From contig OX463854.1 in the NCBI GenBank assembly GCA_949825065.1, forward strand, positions 15,599,112 through 15,663,111: a stretch of 64,000 bases of DNA, given 5' to 3'. The notes under the pieces were generated by a model that saw only the letters and a program-made list of their open reading frames with translations, was not told where the DNA came from and made no database searches. The translations under genes were made by a program, and so were the position numbers. Positions within the stretch are counted from its first letter, which is position 1. Every line of letters begins with the position of its first letter. The DNA is from Odontocerum albicorne (taxonomy: Eukaryota; Arthropoda; Insecta; Trichoptera; Odontoceridae). Below are positions 11,961 through 24,240 of the stretch, piece after piece.

Positions 11961-12031
11961 TAGTGATCACGCAACTCACAGTTTTACATAGAACGTATTG
12001 GAAATACATTCTATGTAGAACTGTGAGTTGC
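11840..12031. repeat. Foldback element with nested inverted repeats
   Basis: Arms 11971-11993 (GCAACTCACAG... ) and 12009-12031 pair over 23 bp with one mismatch around a 15-nt loop. A separate pair (AAGTGGTTTAAC near 11840, GGTTTAACCACTT near 11947) encloses the preceding segment. The overall shape is that of a small foldback DNA element. Confidence 0.6.
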
Positions 12032-12114
12032 GCAACACGTCTATTGCACGTATTCTTTCCAGACTAACTTTTAAACCTGACTGGTTTTTTTTAAATATTT
12101 TTGGGTACCATAAA

Positions 12115-12180
12115 AAATCCAATCTGATACCTCCAGGTGATAGACATGCGTTTTACCAATTAAGCCACGGAGGACGCCTT
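12115..12180 (-). repeat. tRNA-derived SINE head fragment
   Basis: On the minus strand CCGTGGCTTAATTGGTAAA resembles an A-box/D-arm, followed by CGCATGTCTATCACCTGGAG in the anticodon-arm position. It is truncated. Confidence 0.35.
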
Positions 12181-12360
12181 TGTATTTAAAACTCATTTTA
12201 ATGTAACTTTTTTTAAGAATTATACGAAAGTTTTTATATGTATTTTTTATAATACAAGAGAAAATGCCTACAAACGCTTACCGCAATCCATTTTCACGGT
12301 TTTAAATACTCGTAAGTGTAAGATCGTACCTCACCTACAGAAATGTGATTTATTTTCTTC

Positions 12361-12552
12361 GTTTATTCAAAGCGTGGCATGTAGTATTGTAAGCTTTTAT
12401 ATTAGACCGTTTATTCAAAGCGTGGCATGTAGTATTGTAAGCTTTTATATTAAACCGTTTATTCAAAGCGTGGCATGTAGTATTGTAAACTTTTATATTA
12501 AATCGTTTATTTAAAGCATGGCATGTAGTATTGTAAGCTTTTATATTAAATC
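12361..12552 (+). repeat. Tandem repeat, 48-bp unit x4
   Basis: The unit starts at 12361, 12409, 12457 and 12505 (GTTTATTCAAAGCGTGGCAT, then GTAGTATTGTAAGCTTTTAT). The fourth copy has the most changes. It is a minisatellite with no coding function. Confidence 0.9.
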
Positions 12553-13280
12553 GTCAGTGTCGGTAAATTGTATTTCATCTCGGGTCCTATTTATATTACA
12601 AAACGGCATGACTTAAGCAGCTTAGATAGCTTAGTTAAGAGAGTGTTAAACTGAGGGGCAACTTATTTTTTCCAACAATTACCTGCATTCTTTATTAATT
12701 ATTTCCAATTCTGTTCTATAATAGCATTTACAAAAAACACTTTTTTACATATTTGGATGATTAAAATTACTTCATTTATTATAAAATTTATAAGTATTCC
12801 ATTGATAACATTAATCCTCGCGACATGTGTTTATTTCTCCTATCTTGAGGCCAGAATGTTTTAAGCATTCTAATGTGGAGTTCCACTCAGTAAAAGTCGA
12901 AACCTTTTATAAATATTTTCAATTGTTGTAATGTCGATTAAATACGATTTTAATTATCAAAGTTTGAAGATCTGTTCTCTCTTCCTACCCCGCAAGGGAC
13001 ACGGCGCGATGATATGCATGTGGAATAAAATATATATTTGATTACATTTTTATACTTAATATGGACAAGGGTAAAAAAGTAGAAAATAAATACTACGGAT
13101 GATGGAAGCTTCACTAAGGAAAAGTTTTTGCAGTTCTCTGTATTATTTTTTCTCTGTTTATGATATAAAAGCTTAGATAAAACATAATAACAATTTTCAC
13201 TTTTTCATTTCCCCCTGTACTAAAATGCATTGGTTTAAAAATATTTTGTGTGCAGACATTTCGTATAAAAATAATGTAGA
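12553..13280. other. AT-rich stretch with one non-LTR-type tail
   Basis: About 12960-13020 has the recurring retroelement tail (GTTCTCTCTTCCTACCCCGC, then AAGGGACACGGCGCGATGAT). The remainder shows no recognisable gene or element. Confidence 0.4.
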
Positions 13281-13282
13281 TA

Positions 13283-13603
13283 CAGTACAGCATCGATTTT
13301 CTGAATACCGATCAACCGAAACATCGGTTAACCGAAAGTTCAAATTTGCGGCCGCTAGTGTAGAAATTCAATTTTATGAAAACTTGTCGTGTTTTATAGT
13401 ATGTATAGAATTTCAAATTGCTTTGGCGCTGCAGCGCTTTCCCCCTCCCTGCCAACCGACCTACGTGAGCAACCTCGCGTCGTTAGTGGCGTGTGAGCCT
13501 TCACTTGTGACAGAGCCTTCACTTGTGACGATCGGTTATCCGAAAAATCAGCTATCTGAACTCCCGCAGTCCCGAATTGTTTCGGATAATCGATGCTCTA
13601 CTA
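13283..13603. mobile_element. pogo/Tigger-like MITE with TA target duplication
   Basis: The left end CAGTACAGCATCGATT and the reverse complement of the right end (TAGTAGAGCATCGATTATCC) match over the terminal ~18 bp. The CATCGATTATCCGAA-type ends and further CCGATCAACCGAAAC / TCGGTTATCCGAAAAATC segments inside are typical of pogo/Tigger elements. TA dinucleotides flank both sides (13281-13282 and 13604-13605). The 321-bp interior contains an unrelated GC-rich core and a 16-bp tandem duplication (AGCCTTCACTTGTGAC). The ORF crossing it encodes no transposase. Confidence 0.75.
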
Positions 13604-13605
13604 TA

Positions 13606-14600
13606 TTGTAAATCGATTATTTCTTTAGTTTATATACTAAGGCATAATATTATTCAAGTTATTACAACTGTGTAGCTTACTTTCATTCTTACCCTTTTTA
13701 TCTGGAATATCTCGACGTACTATGAAATCCTTTCATTTGTATTCAAACGAATTTCTGAGAAGAAATTATGCATAAACAGTGGTTTGCAACGTTGACCCTC
13801 TTTTTAATACTTGAAATTTCCGAACTTTCTGTTAAAATACGCCTTGTAGTTATTAAATCATATTTTTGATAGCACTACATTTTTATTTGTATATTTTTGC
13901 TTTTGGTTTATGATATGTATATATACTCGTATATTTCGTTTCAACATTAATTTATTGATTTTATACTTAAACTCAAATCTGTGTATTTTTCCAAAATACC
14001 CCATTGGTTATCTGATCGCTGAAAAATTTAAAAGCGAATATTTTTAAGTCTTGAATGGGATTACTATTGGGTAGAATTCATCGACTGGCTGGCATTAAAG
14101 GGATTTAGGATATAGGTACCAGAGATCGGTTCGACGGTTGAAGAGTCCTCAAGTTTCTTTTTTATCTTTCGACGGTTTATCGCGTCCATAAACTTTTAAC
14201 TTGATTTTTTCAAAATGTTTTCATTGGATCAACATAATACTTTGAAGTGTTGACAGTTTATTTTCTGTACTATCGTAATCACGATATTATATTTGAAGCC
14301 TTGTTTTCATTCGTAAGACGAAAAATAAAAATAGTTCTCACTATGTTTCTATTTTTAGTAACTTACTCTAGGTATGTAAAATGAACTTAATTACGGAGTA
14401 ACATAAAAACTTGAAAGATAATTTGATATTATCTGAACATAAATAGTAAACATCACAGATAAATCAATCAATTTATTGTTTTTGTCTATAAATACGAGTA
14501 TAACAAATCCATGTCGAAAAGTACGCACAATCAGGGATTGTGCGTACGTGTTTGTGCGTTATCTTCTCATTCATTCTTTTAAAACTGCTTAACTACTCGT
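13606..14600. other. No gene; short perfect hairpin at 14521-14547
   Basis: AT-rich sequence. GTACGCACAATC at 14521-14532 is followed after 3 nt by its exact complement at 14536-14547. Nothing else was recognised. Confidence 0.45.
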
Positions 14601-15225
14601 ATTTCAATGTATTACTGCCTATTTCAATGTTGTTTCAACTCGTATTTCATTTCCCATTTGTCATTTTGTAAAATTTGGACTCCTTTGAGGCTTTTTTTTT
14701 TGTTCTTGCTGACAGTTAACCTGAGGTGGTATATGTGGGTTTACTTTTTATTTTGTTTTCTGCCATACGTTTTTGTTTTTTTAATTTATTCCTTAATCTA
14801 GATATGCGGGGGGTGTGGGATGGAAGCCCCCCGATGCCCTTGCGGTCGGGATCGTCCTACATTGGTGGGGTGTATTTCGGCCGGGGGAATGTTTGTGGGA
14901 TGAGCCCGGACCTTTTAATGTCTTCTCTCTTGAATGTATTTTTTTGTCATCTATTTATTTTCTGTGTTTTTTTTTATCTTCTTATTATACGTGTTCAAGG
15001 GTGTGGGCTGAAAAACATCTGGTGTCCCCGGGGCTGGGCTCGCCCTATATTGGTGCGGTGTATCATGGCCGGGGAGGGGGGGGGGTGGTGTTATTAGATG
15101 AGCCCAGACCTTTTGATAGCTTCTGTTTTTTTAATGTATTCTCTTTTTAATGTGTTCTTGAAATGTGTCTAAATGTATTATGTACATACTATGTTGCTAT
15201 CAATAAACCTGTATTTATTTATTTA
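14600..15225 (+). mobile_element. Non-LTR 3' UTR-like segment with internal duplication
   Basis: Two diverged copies of a ~190-bp G-rich block lie at about 14805-14990 and 14998-15180. Shared parts are GTGTGGG.TG, CCTA.ATTGGTG.GGTGTAT, GGCCGGGG and GATGAGCCC.GACCTTTT. The segment ends with AATAAA in CAATAAACCTG and a TATTTATTTATTT tail at 15211-15223, like a non-LTR element ending in short TTTA repeats. The 111- and 123-codon ORFs here are translations of this repeat and show no conserved domain. Confidence 0.5.
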
Positions 15226-15289
15226 AAATAAATATAAACTAATCTTGAAAGAAATGAAGCAAAAAATCAAACTTTCACAGTGTGAGAAA

Positions 15290-15700
15290 ATTATTGAAAT
15301 ACATCCATGCCATCACGTATTTTTCCCTGTTGGAGTAGGCAGAGAGAACAGCGTTAAAATTTACTATCACCACAACCATCCACATCCATACATCTTCTCG
15401 TACAGTTCCTTCTGTTAACCTCACTCCTTACCTTTTCTCATTACAAATTTTTATTCACTTGATACCACTATACTTTTTTTCTGTCGTCCTCTACCACGAT
15501 TTCCACTTATGCTTTTATTATAGATATTTTGTGTCTTTCGTCACTCATCTGTTTAATATCTCCAAATCATATCATTGTTCTGTTTTTGACCCTACTTAAC
15601 AAATAAGTTATTTCTTATTTTGTCATACATCGACACATCACATGTTCTTCTCTGTGTAAGTATTTTCACCGTATTGCTATTGTTACAAACAAAAGTGAAT
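15290..15700 (-). pseudogene. Non-LTR 3' fragment with family tail
   Basis: On the minus strand the tail at 15300-15350 (TTCTCTCTGCCTACTCCAAC then AGGGAAAAATACGTGATGGC) is the clearest example of the family's 3' end. Upstream are decayed remnants of the WLDQV and YDKIRN-like blocks. There are no intact frames. Confidence 0.6.
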
Positions 15701-16110
15701 TTAGTAAACAGAGGTTAATATATTTAAGACTAACTTTATCTCAATAGTGGTACAATGTATCGTCTACAAGTCGCTTACAATATCCTTCACCTGAGGATTA
15801 GGACGCCCCCAAATAGCTTGAGGTTACCGATTATCATAATTATTATTACAGATCCAGACACGCATAGTCCTTAATTATTGTATTGTTATATCACGTCTAT
15901 TTATAACAACTATTCTCCAAGATATATTTGAACATACAAGTATTTATATCTTCCTTTAATGAATAATATAATATAATTTTAATTTTATTTATACACTTTA
16001 TTATGTAATGACTTGTTAAATTTTTAACATAAATAAAAAACATGCCCAAATATATTTTAAATGAAATTATATTGGAACGTCATTTCAAAAATGGAAATAC
16101 CTAAAATATG
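15701..16110. other. No recognisable feature
   Basis: AT-rich sequence leading into the 52-bp array. Confidence 0.4.
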
Positions 16111-16670
16111 TGGAACTACTTCATAAGACACTTAAACCTGTGCTTTCTACGTTATTGAAAACTGGAACTACTTCGTAAGACACTTAAACCTGTGCCTTCT
16201 ACGTTATTGAAAACTGGAACTACTTCATAAGACACTTAAACCTGTGTTTTCTACGTTATTGAAAACTGGAACTACTTCATAAGACACTTAAACCTGTGCT
16301 TTCTACGTTATTGAAAACTGGAACTACTTCATAAGACACTTAAACCTGTGCTTTCTACGTTATTGAAAACTGGAACTACTTCATAAGACACTTAAACCTG
16401 TGCTTTCTACGTTATTGAAAACTGGAACTACTTCATAAGACACTTAAACCTGTGCTTTCTACGTTATTGAAAACTGGAACTACTTCATAAGACACTTAAA
16501 CCTGTGCTTTCTACGTTATTGAAAACTGGAACTACTTCATAAGACACTTAAACCTGTGCTTTCTACGTTATTGAAAACTGGAACTACTTCATAAGACACT
16601 TAAACCTGTGCTTTCTACGTTATTGAAAACTGGAACTACTTCATAAGACACTTAAATCTGTGCTTTCTAC
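16111..16670 (+). repeat. Homogeneous tandem array, 52-bp unit x11 (last partial)
   Basis: TGGAACTACTTCATAAGACA recurs exactly every 52 bp from 16111 to 16631. The copies are nearly identical: the second has TTCGTAAG and GCCTTC, the third GTGTTTTC, the last TTAAATCTG. There are no unique spacers, so this is not CRISPR-like. Such uniformity in otherwise diverged DNA indicates recent expansion or conversion. No protein is encoded consistently (52 is not divisible by 3). Confidence 0.95.
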
Positions 16671-17090
16671 ACATCGGAGACTTGGAATACGGGACGAAAG
16701 AGTTCTCGAGGAATTTATATTTTTGAAAGATTCTGCACAGAATATATATTTCAATTTATGATAATGGCTCGTGAGAACAGATGTAGCACTAAGGTTCGAA
16801 AGTTTCCGGACTAAACAAGTTATGGCGTGTATGGATAAATAGCACGCGGATCACATGTTTCGTTTGATACAAGGTGCAATAAAGACATATCTCTTTTTTT
16901 GTAAGTATATCATGACTAAAAACTACTAACATATAATATTAATGATTAAACCTATCCGATTCTTTTTTTTCCGCTATAATTCTTCTGCGTGTGTCCCTCT
17001 CACCTGATGTGTCTTCTCCAGCCAGGTAATAACATTCGATATTAGATTGTATTGCTCCAGTACGCTTTTGATTCTATGTAACTGTTTGGC
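16671..17090. other. No recognisable feature
   Basis: Mixed AT-rich sequence after the array; no gene or repeat family identified. Confidence 0.4.
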
Positions 17091-17270
17091 TCTCTACGTT
17101 AGCTAACTGCTTAGAGTCGGGATACACTTGTCTTCCAATCTCAGAGGTGGTGGGTTCGATTCCCGTTGGTAGGCAATTGGAACATATTTCAAGTTCGTTG
17201 AAAGAACCACATAGCAATAAATCCACAAAGTTATACTATGAAAGTGTAATACAATAAAATTCCATGCTTT
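17091..17270 (+). repeat. SINE family B copy
   Basis: A tRNA-like head (ACACTTGTCTTCCAATCTCA) is followed by the B-box GGTTCGATTCCCGTTGG, then the family body ending GAAAGTGTAATACAATAAAA. Related copies: 22215-22372, 28893-29115 and the minus-strand copy at 33945-34137. Confidence 0.65.
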
Positions 17271-18635
17271 TTCAGATATTCTCTTGTAAGTGATACTGGT
17301 AGGTTTGCGCTATTTATAAATTTTAGGCTTATCACTACCCATTTAACTAGTTGTTTAAGTATTGAATCCCATAAAAATTAGTCCAGGAGCCTGTCATATA
17401 AAACAGACAGATTTTCTGCCCAAGTGAGCATTTCAAATAAAATATCAATTTACGAGCCACTTGATTTCATTTCTCATACAGATGTTCGTCTCCAGCCATA
17501 GCAACATTGGATTTCATTTCCAATTCGAAGGGAATATTAATTAAGATCTAAAGATAAAAATTAATGTAATTAACGTCAATCGGTTGAATGGCTTGAATTA
17601 ATACTGTAATGAAATGATATGATTCCCAAGTATTGGAAGATGTGCCCTTGTGTCTTTGCTACTTGATGTGTTTTTGGAACAGTTCAGACATCAAAAATAA
17701 AGCTCAATGTACACGACATCACCAAATGATGTACTACCGGATGGCTTTTCACCTTGTTAGAAGGATATTTATCACTTAATTTTTTTCATAAACACTTAAG
17801 TACTATTGAAAGTTGAAAATCGTGTTTTGTACACAAGTATGATTTCATTTGAAGTTAATTAATTTGAATTGACGTTGATAGATTGAATGGTAAATAAATA
17901 CCTTTCGTACTTTGTAAGCTAAACATGATTTTTTTGACCTGGGATTATAGTTAATGAGATTTTTTATATATTTATAAATAATTACTGTATAGTAGAAATT
18001 GAGAGCCTACGAGCAGAACGTTATCTGGTGAGACAGCTGACGTTTTATCTACATAATGGAGAAATGTAAGCAATTGATTGAACAAAAGTGCAAAATCATT
18101 TGAAATAAATTATGTTTGATCACCTTCCTCAACAAAATTGGTTACCCTTCAATTTAAGTGTTCAGTTAGACTTCAGTGGGTGAAGTTTTCTGTTATCTCT
18201 GAAAAATAGAGTAACGAGGTAAACATTTGATTTTGAGAACCTCACGCCAAATTGGTATCCTTAGAATTCAATATATTGTGCTTCTCATTTGTGTATTTTG
18301 TACTCCCGATACACCATTCCTGTCCCTTTGTCAATAAGCTCGAAATTATTGTAATTTATTTTGCTAAGAAATTATAAAATATAAAGTTTCTAAATGTTAT
18401 TAAAAAAAATTTAAATCTTTTTACTATGGTCTCAAGTTTCGTTGTGTATACGAGCCTTTATAATATAACTCGACGCCCGTGCTTTTTACGGTTTGATGCT
18501 TATTTCATTAATTAATGATTAAAAATTCTTGAAATTTCTCAAGTATTATACACATGAAACGTTTTGATATTTACATAAATATACGTGTAATTTGTTTATA
18601 TGAGCAAATTTATCGAGTAATTGGATAACATTTTA
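17271..18635. other. No recognisable feature
   Basis: AT-rich DNA with no coding or repeat signal I can support. Confidence 0.35.
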
Positions 18636-18722
18636 AAATCACCTAATTTGATTTATTTTGCTTTCTGCGAGCTGTGAAATAAAATTACTTAATTTGATTT
18701 CTTTCGCTTTCTGCGAGCCGTT
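18636..18722 (+). repeat. Direct duplication, ~43-45 bp x2
   Basis: AAAATCACCTAATTTGATTT...GCTTTCTGCGAGC is repeated immediately as AAAATTACTTAATTTGATTT...GCTTTCTGCGAGC with a few substitutions. Confidence 0.7.
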
Positions 18723-21120
18723 TTTTTTTTCTTTTTGTTTACGTTTTTAATATTTTTTAAACGCAAAGAGCTTTTGGATTTGTTTATCGCCCAACTTACG
18801 AACACCATTTCATAGACCTCTTTACAGCCGCCAAGTTAGCAAGTTAGCACCTAACCCCTACAGCTGGTGTCCATAATAATAGGAAACTTGCGCACCTTAT
18901 TTAAATTAATTACTACATTGAGAACCGTTAATTTGTGAAAACCCTTATTACGCTGGTTTCAAAACATTTGTCGAACCCGTAACAGCCATAATCTCATCTT
19001 CGGGTCCTCACGAAATGGAATGGAACTTAATTACAGAGCTTAACTGTCGGCACCCTCTCATTATATACCTCCCCCCTCCATTTTCTCTTTCCCACACCAC
19101 TTGCGACACCACCCACCCCCGACCCTCTCGAATTTCATTTTTTAATATGCCAAGATTATGTTGTCACTCCCGGATTCCACAAGTCGCCTCGCCTTATCCT
19201 TAAATTTTTAGAAACATTTTTAATTAGTCGAGAATTTCAATCTTGTATTAAAAATCCTAAGCTACTACGCGATGAAAAGAGGAAAAAGATTTTTTTCTTG
19301 CGATTTTCTATGTTTTTTTTTTTTATTTTGCGTAACTCGTTCGTTGTAAATCCGTTCTTTATTTGTTTTTATTAAGGTGAAACTTTGATAAAAAATAAAT
19401 TTGAAGAATCTTCAAATATTTTATAGGCATTATTCGTTTTGAAAATTTAATCTGTAACAGACGAGTATTTTTTTAAATACAAAAGCATATGATTTTAAAT
19501 AAATATTACATGTTTCATATACGTAGACATAAAGATCCAACTCTGTCTCCTCTCCTCTTACAAATATTAAAAATAAGTAATTTGATATGAACAGAAATTT
19601 AAGAGCGTTACCCTTTCGTGTTTGAACATTTATTATGTTACGTTTTTTTTCATAAAAAAAATCGTAGAGTAACCTTAGATCTTCTAGATTATTCTGTTGG
19701 CAAATTTGTATCTTTATTCGAAATATATCCAGGTTTATTAAATTATATTGAAAAAGTAATATCTGATTTTCAATAGATTTGTTTTTTTTAATTATTTTTA
19801 TGTATATACTTATTATAATTATAAAATTAATAAAGGGATGCTGCTTATCACAGGGCTGTAAGCAGGCGTCTCTTTAATTAATTATTTTAATTTAAATAAA
19901 AACTAAACTCTAATAACTAATGGATCACACTACAAAGGTTTTTAAGCGTTATATACAAATTTGTTTCTATCGTATTTTCATGAAAAAATGTTGTCAACCA
20001 ATGGTATTTGAATGTATGTAAATAAATAAACTACTCATGTCCAACCACCACAATGGGGATGCTCTCGGTAGAGTGAAACCGGTAAATGGATAAAAAGTGA
20101 GTAGAACAGAATTCAACATGTGTTGATTTTATTTTTTATATTTGTTAATAAAATGGACTTCCATCAAGAATTATCAGCCAGTAAAGAACGATTTGTTAGC
20201 AATTAAGATACAAAACTAAAATAAAAAACCCAACTATCTATACAATATTCGTATTATGTTATTAGAAAAAAATGTATTTTTAACGTTATCTAATTTTAGA
20301 ATAATTTGTAATCTTACCAATTCGGAGGACATCCCATTGATTTTCTTGGCATTGTTACCTGTAACGTCCTTTCTTTATATCGTTTATCTTAATTTTTCAA
20401 ATAAAGGCAGGAAGAAAAAGAAATCATTCGGTACGCGATCATTTCCTACTTGTGACATTCGCGATAAAATTACTGAACTGTAGAATAATTCTGTGATTAA
20501 ACGATAATTACGAGTTTTAAATTTTCACTAATGAAATATATAAGGGAACATTTTCATTTAATAGTAAGTTTTCCAATACTGTGTTTCCTAAACGATTTTT
20601 GATAAAACAAAGAAATAAAACCATTTATTGTTGTATTTTATTAATTTCTAAGCTCTTGTCCACTTTCATTTGTACATTCTCATATCCAGTCGACCTCAGG
20701 TACAACTTCCAGACAACACCTAGATTTATCATGTATGAGACTCCAGACTATATAAGGGTTTTGTTACCGTATAGAATACACAACTTGTGTACCACCTCAT
20801 TTAGTTATTTTGATTTAATCAACACTCATCGTCACAATATCAAGAATAAAAAATGTGTCTTCATTGACTGATTTCGATATTTCATTCATTTGTATAGCGA
20901 TGTGGGCATATTAACAAGCGTGATTGGACAACAGAAGGCATGGCACTCGCAGTTCATGATCACTTTTAGACGCAACAACACACACACGTCTAACGCGAGG
21001 GAAAATTGTTATCAGACTGGATTTGTTTTGGTCCCCATCGAGAATTGAATCCGAAACCCCCGAGTGGAAGTAAAACATCTTATTAACCTGGCCATGGATG
21101 TTATCCATTTTTAATTTTAA
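18723..21120. other. Unassigned; one SINE-like head near 21040-21115 (-)
   Basis: A GC-richer patch at 18960-19200 and otherwise AT-rich DNA; I recognise no gene. At the right end, on the minus strand, GGCCAGGTTAATAAGATG and GGATTCAATTCTCGATGGGG look like A- and B-box pieces of a decayed tRNA-derived SINE. The 96-codon ORF at 20581-20871 has no known motif. Confidence 0.35.
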
Positions 21121-21124
21121 CGTG

Positions 21125-21510
21125 TTAGGTTGTTCGGAAAGTAATTTCGAATTTTTAGGTCAAATTTCAGCGTAAAATTGGCAAATGCACGTGGATAGTG
21201 GGTTTACGATATTTTCACTATCTCAGGAATTTCTCGTGTCGCACAACGCTGATCATTCTCGATCAAAGCCTGGATTCTGTCGTCATCAAATGTACTCGAC
21301 CTTTCCGAGCGGACTGCATTTTCGAGTCTCGTAACATTATTACGTATTTTTTAAAGCACATCTGGGACACACGATCGCTTATTGCATCTCGACCATACAC
21401 TTTACATATATTTTTTTGGCTTGAGTCGCAATTTTTTCCTTCGCGGTAATAAAAATGCATCGAGCACCGAAAAAAAAACGACTTATTTTGTGTTATCTTC
21501 AAAATGACGT
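21125..21510 (-). pseudogene. Internally deleted mariner element
   Basis: The low-coordinate end TTAGGTTGTTCGGAAAGTAA is a mariner-type terminal repeat. Minus-strand translation from about 21450 gives the N-terminal paired-like helix-turn-helix of a mariner transposase: FYYREGKNCDSSQKNICKVY, GRDAISDRVSQMCFKK, and in other frames RIQALIENDQRCATREI and TIHVHLPILR. The catalytic D,D34D half is missing between about 21165 and the terminal repeat. The other terminal repeat was not found near 21510. Dead copy. Confidence 0.7.
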
Positions 21511-21519
21511 CAAGTTAAA

Positions 21520-22210
21520 CTGTTCAAGCAATTTGGTAAACTATAACCGTATAATTGCGCTCAATTATCACCTTTCATAATCATTTACATTCAGCACATT
21601 AAGAATGAAGGAAGCATTAAAATATTTGTCCTAACGACATCTATGCGAGAAATACGAAACTACTCTCCGGACGACTCTATATTTCAATATATCATTTTTT
21701 GCAATGCAACCGGTATAAATACAATAGTATCGTATTTCAAATCGGCAATTCAAGCTTCATCGAATATGTATGTATATTCAGACCATTATGAGGGCTCCCC
21801 CTCTACTTTTCTCGCGCCCTGCTTCTCCAGATCCTCGTTACTGCTTCTATTGAGAAAAGTGCATGACACTTCATTTTACCAACATTCTCCGATACGCTTT
21901 CGAGCTTTGTCATACTTATTCTCAGAGATCTTCAACAATTTTGTCTTTTAGTACTCGTATACACATTTTTGTCAGCTGCAAATCAATTCGAATATATATT
22001 TTTATTTATTATTAGCGTGATTATTTTTTTTATTATTTCTCGAATATTGTTAAGTGCCCGAAATAACTTTCATAATGCATCCGTTACCACGTTCCTTAAA
22101 AAAATATCTGCTTCTTGGAGCTTTTTACGTTATCTTGTACCTTTGTTGTAAATTTATGAAATGTGTCCTTTTAATTCTAATAACGGTGAAATTTTGGTGT
22201 AAATAAAAAA
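21520..22210. other. No recognised gene
   Basis: Contains a 102-codon ORF (21643-21951 +) with no family resemblance that I see. A GC-richer block at 21780-21920 may belong to an unidentified retroelement. Confidence 0.3.
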
Positions 22211-22214
22211 AATT

Positions 22215-22372
22215 AACAGGTTGACAGCATCCGTTGACAAGTTGGTAAGACCGTTGTCTTGCGATTTCCATTCCCGTTGAAACTGAGATCTTATTGGACG
22301 AGATTGCCAAATGAAAATAAGCCCACCAGGTTGTACTGTAAAAAAACCAAAGTGTAATACAATACAATAAAT
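22215..22372 (+). repeat. SINE family B copy, degenerate head
   Basis: The head has GTTGGTAAGACCGTTGTCTT and ATTCCCGTTGAAAC (weak B-box). The body has GAGATTGCCAAATGAAAATA, AGCCCACCAGGTTGTACTGT and the terminal AAAGTGTAATACAATACAAT. Confidence 0.6.
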
Positions 22373-24238
22373 TTGACAGATCCTACTCAATTTAGCGGTT
22401 TAAGTATGCTGAAACATATCTCAGTATACCAAATGTGCACTGACATACATACGAATTATGCTGAAAAAAGGCGCCACAATCTTAAAAAGTTGTTAAAAAT
22501 AAGACCCTTTCTGAATATTTTATTCAGATTCATCTTCTTGAACAGTGGAGTTATCACTGTATCAAAAATTACTTTAAAATTGAAGCTTCATTGGATTCAG
22601 CTGAAAATTATTATCAGAGATTAATATTCCTTCGAGAATAAATTTATTATTGTTAAAAAAATTAGCAAGATCAAGGTTGTTTAGCATATTTATCTCTCAA
22701 ATACATATATACGTCTTGTTCTTTTTTAGAGTAAGTAGAGATGACAGATCTCCATGTTTCCATTCACGCACATACATTTAGCAGGAACTATAAATTACTA
22801 AGCAGTAACAGGGTTGGACGTATCGAATTGGCGACTTTCAGAACGACATTGTCAAATTGATGATCGAGCGACTCGGCAGATAATTTAAAACGAAGTGAAC
22901 GAAAGTTTTCATTTTATTTGTTTAGTTTTATGATTTGAAGTATTGGTTAACGTCAGTATGTAAATATTTTTTATCCAACTGTATATACTGATTACTCCTC
23001 AATGGTTTTCTAGACTAATGTTCGTACTAATAATAAACCAAACTATTTTGAAGACTAATAGATACGCTGATAATATAACATAAGACAATAGCCAGGAATA
23101 AAATGATGCCATATTTTCAAAATAATTGGAAATTGAAAGCAAAGAGAAAATACTATAAAACATCGCAATTGACAGTGCAGTCTATCCCTTGATTTAATTA
23201 CGAGTATATACGAATACCCCTAGACAGGCATCGAACATTCCTATATATCGGATGCATATTGGATATTCTTTCACAAAACATATTTCACAAAGATCAAAGC
23301 TTTAAATTAAAGTATAATATGTTAGTGCGATTGTGATCTCAGCGAGGAAGCTTCGGATCATACTCATATATTATTTCAATGCCTTCTAAATGATGCGTAT
23401 CGCACCTTTTTTGAAGGTCAACGTTCGATTAATAACCCAATGTCAAACAATATGAAAATGCACGTTATAGGCACGTGTCCTGCCGTTTTCAGAATATAAA
23501 GAAAGTTTATAGTTTGTAATAAAATAAAGATGTAAATTTAGTTTTTTTTTATCCTGAAACGCAGTATTATTTCAAATTCTGAGAAAGTGAGCTTGTTTTA
23601 CTTTTAGTACATATTCTTATTGTATATGAACGTGATAAACTCATCATTTCTCACTGGCTGGGAAGAAAGTGACTGTTTATCTAAATACTACAACGACTTT
23701 TCCTGAATAGTTGATTTATTTAAGAGATAAGATCGTTATTATTAGTTAATTAGGTATTCCATCCTATAAAGAGGAGGATTTGTGCCAAATAATTAAAAGG
23801 AAAGTAGAATGTAAGAATATATGGGAAAATACTGCTGTACTAAATACTAAAGGAGTTTTGGACAATGAATTCATATATATGACTTTACATTAATGGAAAA
23901 TTAAGTAGAAGTAAGTGGAATATGTTATTTTTATTATATTTATCTTATCTATTATCCTCAAATGTGGGATAATAGATAAAATAGTTAAAAATGCTGTTTT
24001 TTTACAGATATTTAAGTAGATACATCTTTGCTATATTCATGATTAAAATGAAAGAAATAGTAATTATTCCATCTGCTAAGAACTCTACTTGCATCCATTG
24101 ACAACCTCTTGGTATAGTTGGAAGACGTCTCTCAAACCAGAGGATGCCGTTTCATTGATATACAAATTAAAGGTTGCCTTGCAAACAAAACGTCACGAGA
24201 CGTGAGATTATTGCACGACAATGTGTCAGTGTAACATA
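22373..24238. other. AT-rich, no gene recognised
   Basis: A perfect short hairpin lies at 23946-23957/23967-23978 (TATCTATTATCC and its complement, 9-nt loop). Possible decayed element tails near 22720-22790 are too weak to assign. Confidence 0.35.
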
Positions 24239-24240
24239 TA

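Noticed and set aside
14607..15150. Overlapping 64-, 123- and 111-codon ORFs
   Set aside because: They translate the duplicated G-rich 3' UTR blocks and T-rich DNA, with no domain.
16111..16670. CRISPR-like array
   Set aside because: Direct repeats without unique spacers, in a eukaryotic context; an ordinary minisatellite.
22700..22800. Another copy of the non-LTR tail on the minus strand
   Set aside because: Only a short, weak resemblance (agtaagtagagatgacag); not enough to call.
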